From: Sphingobacteriales bacterium
GTDB taxonomy: Bacteria > Bacteroidota > Bacteroidia > Sphingobacteriales > Sphingobacteriaceae
Assembly (NCBI GenBank): GCA_025353765.1
Contig: JANXOD010000008.1
Coordinates: 310,001 to 374,000 of the forward strand
Direction of reading: 5' to 3'
Length of the DNA: 64,000 nucleotides
This document shows, piece by piece, positions 63,586 to 64,000 of this stretch (the stretch's first letter is position 1; each line of letters begins with the position of its first letter). The position numbers and the translations under genes were made by a program. The notes below the pieces were generated by a model, which had not been told where the DNA came from, made no database searches, and was given only the letters and a program-made list of their open reading frames with translations.

Positions 63586-64000
63586 TTACATTTTCATTAA
63601 CCAATTTACGTGCCCATTTGAAACATCCATGGAGAGTATAAATCCATAAAAAGCCAAAATTGCTTTGTCTTTATAAAAGAATGCTTTTGCAAATTTAGGT
63701 TCGGGATTTAAAAAATTACCAATCTTTAAGTTGTGTTGTTTGGCCTCCCATAAAAGTTTTCCATCTAAAGAAAGGCATCTCAAAATGAAGGCTTTCTTAT
63801 CCAATGTTTCATAACTCATGATAATACTCTTTCCTGATGGTTCATCAAACAGTATTGATTCAGGAGCCAGAAAAGTAAGATCTTTATTAATTACATGCCC
63901 GGTTTGATCAATCATATTTTGTTTTATAGCTCCATTAAAAGTAACTCCGTTCTTCTTGTCTTTTTTCGAAATATCATAGCCTAAATTTTCTGCAATTCTT
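63586..64000 (-). CDS. Partial gene, paralogue of the propeller-like membrane protein at 29 kb
   Basis: Open to the right window edge with no start inside (reads on through ENLGYDISKKDKKNGVTF). The visible 138 residues have propeller-like blocks, for example AFILRCLSLDGKLLWEAK and ILSMDVSNGHVNWLMKM, and match the C terminus of the protein at 29112-30173. Only the C-terminal part is present. Convergent with the HEAT-like gene. Confidence 0.7.
   Translation of the reverse strand, partial: RIAENLGYDISKKDKKNGVTFNGAIKQNMIDQTGHVINKDLTFLAPESILFDEPSGKSIIMSYETLDKKAFILRCLSLDGKLLWEAKQHNLKIGNFLNPEPKFAKAFFYKDKAILAFYGFILSMDVSNGHVNWLMKM

Overview
The window is a low-GC chromosome segment from a member of the Bacteroidota, most likely a Sphingobacteriales-type organism. 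The evidence is a secreted protein with a C-terminal type IX secretion (T9SS) sorting domain, promoters of the TAnnTTTG type, starts without Shine-Dalgarno sequences, and families typical of the phylum (DUF4142 and YkuD_2 proteins, a 4-domain-poor set of small lipoproteins). No species is named because nothing in the sequence settles it.

Layout. 1-3046: a non-homologous end-joining pair (ligD, running off the left edge, and ku) plus a single-domain response regulator, all on the minus strand. 3132-10525: an integrated phage-like element of about 7.37 kb, bounded by two 28-bp dif-like sites and coding entirely on the plus strand. It has about 20 small, T-rich, tightly packed genes: an HUH rolling-circle Rep, a beta-rich capsid candidate, several one-span membrane proteins, a GH73-type muramidase with an A11 slippery run that would join it to a membrane anchor, and no integrase. 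The best interpretation is a prophage form of a small ssDNA, membrane-containing virus like Flavobacterium phage FLiP, integrated by host XerCD. This is the most interesting part of the window.

10.7-29.1 kb: mostly core housekeeping genes: cspA-like, DUF2130 nuclease-like protein, prmC, ribD, pyrG, yidC, smc, asnS, truA, separated by small lipoprotein genes. 29.1-41.9 kb: an accessory-looking stretch of small single-domain genes (GNAT, Cdd1-like HhH, VOC, SRPBCC, DUF1801, L,D-transpeptidase) with a decayed Nramp transporter, a cluster of three tiny membrane proteins and a 21-bp tandem array of ten units; it ends with a large AsmA-like protein.

42.3-49.1 kb: secreted or surface proteins (GH13 alpha-amylase lipoprotein, a T9SS multidomain nuclease) around tsaC/sua5. 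49.4-54.3 kb: tRNA-Ser(TGA) and an envelope cluster (YihY, thioesterase, mltG, rhodanese, PASTA protein, ddl). MltG, the PASTA protein and Ddl all concern peptidoglycan. 54.3-64 kb: a repeat lipoprotein, a PAP2-like enzyme, a PhyH dioxygenase and SDR pair, a HAD phosphatase with an altered nucleophile, the polyphosphate pair ppk/ppx, a histone H1-like protein, YajQ, and a partial gene at the right edge that is a paralogue of the membrane protein at 29.1-30.2 kb.

Calls rest on reading translated sequence and motifs; no database search was possible, so family names for small genes, and the virus assignment, are inferences.
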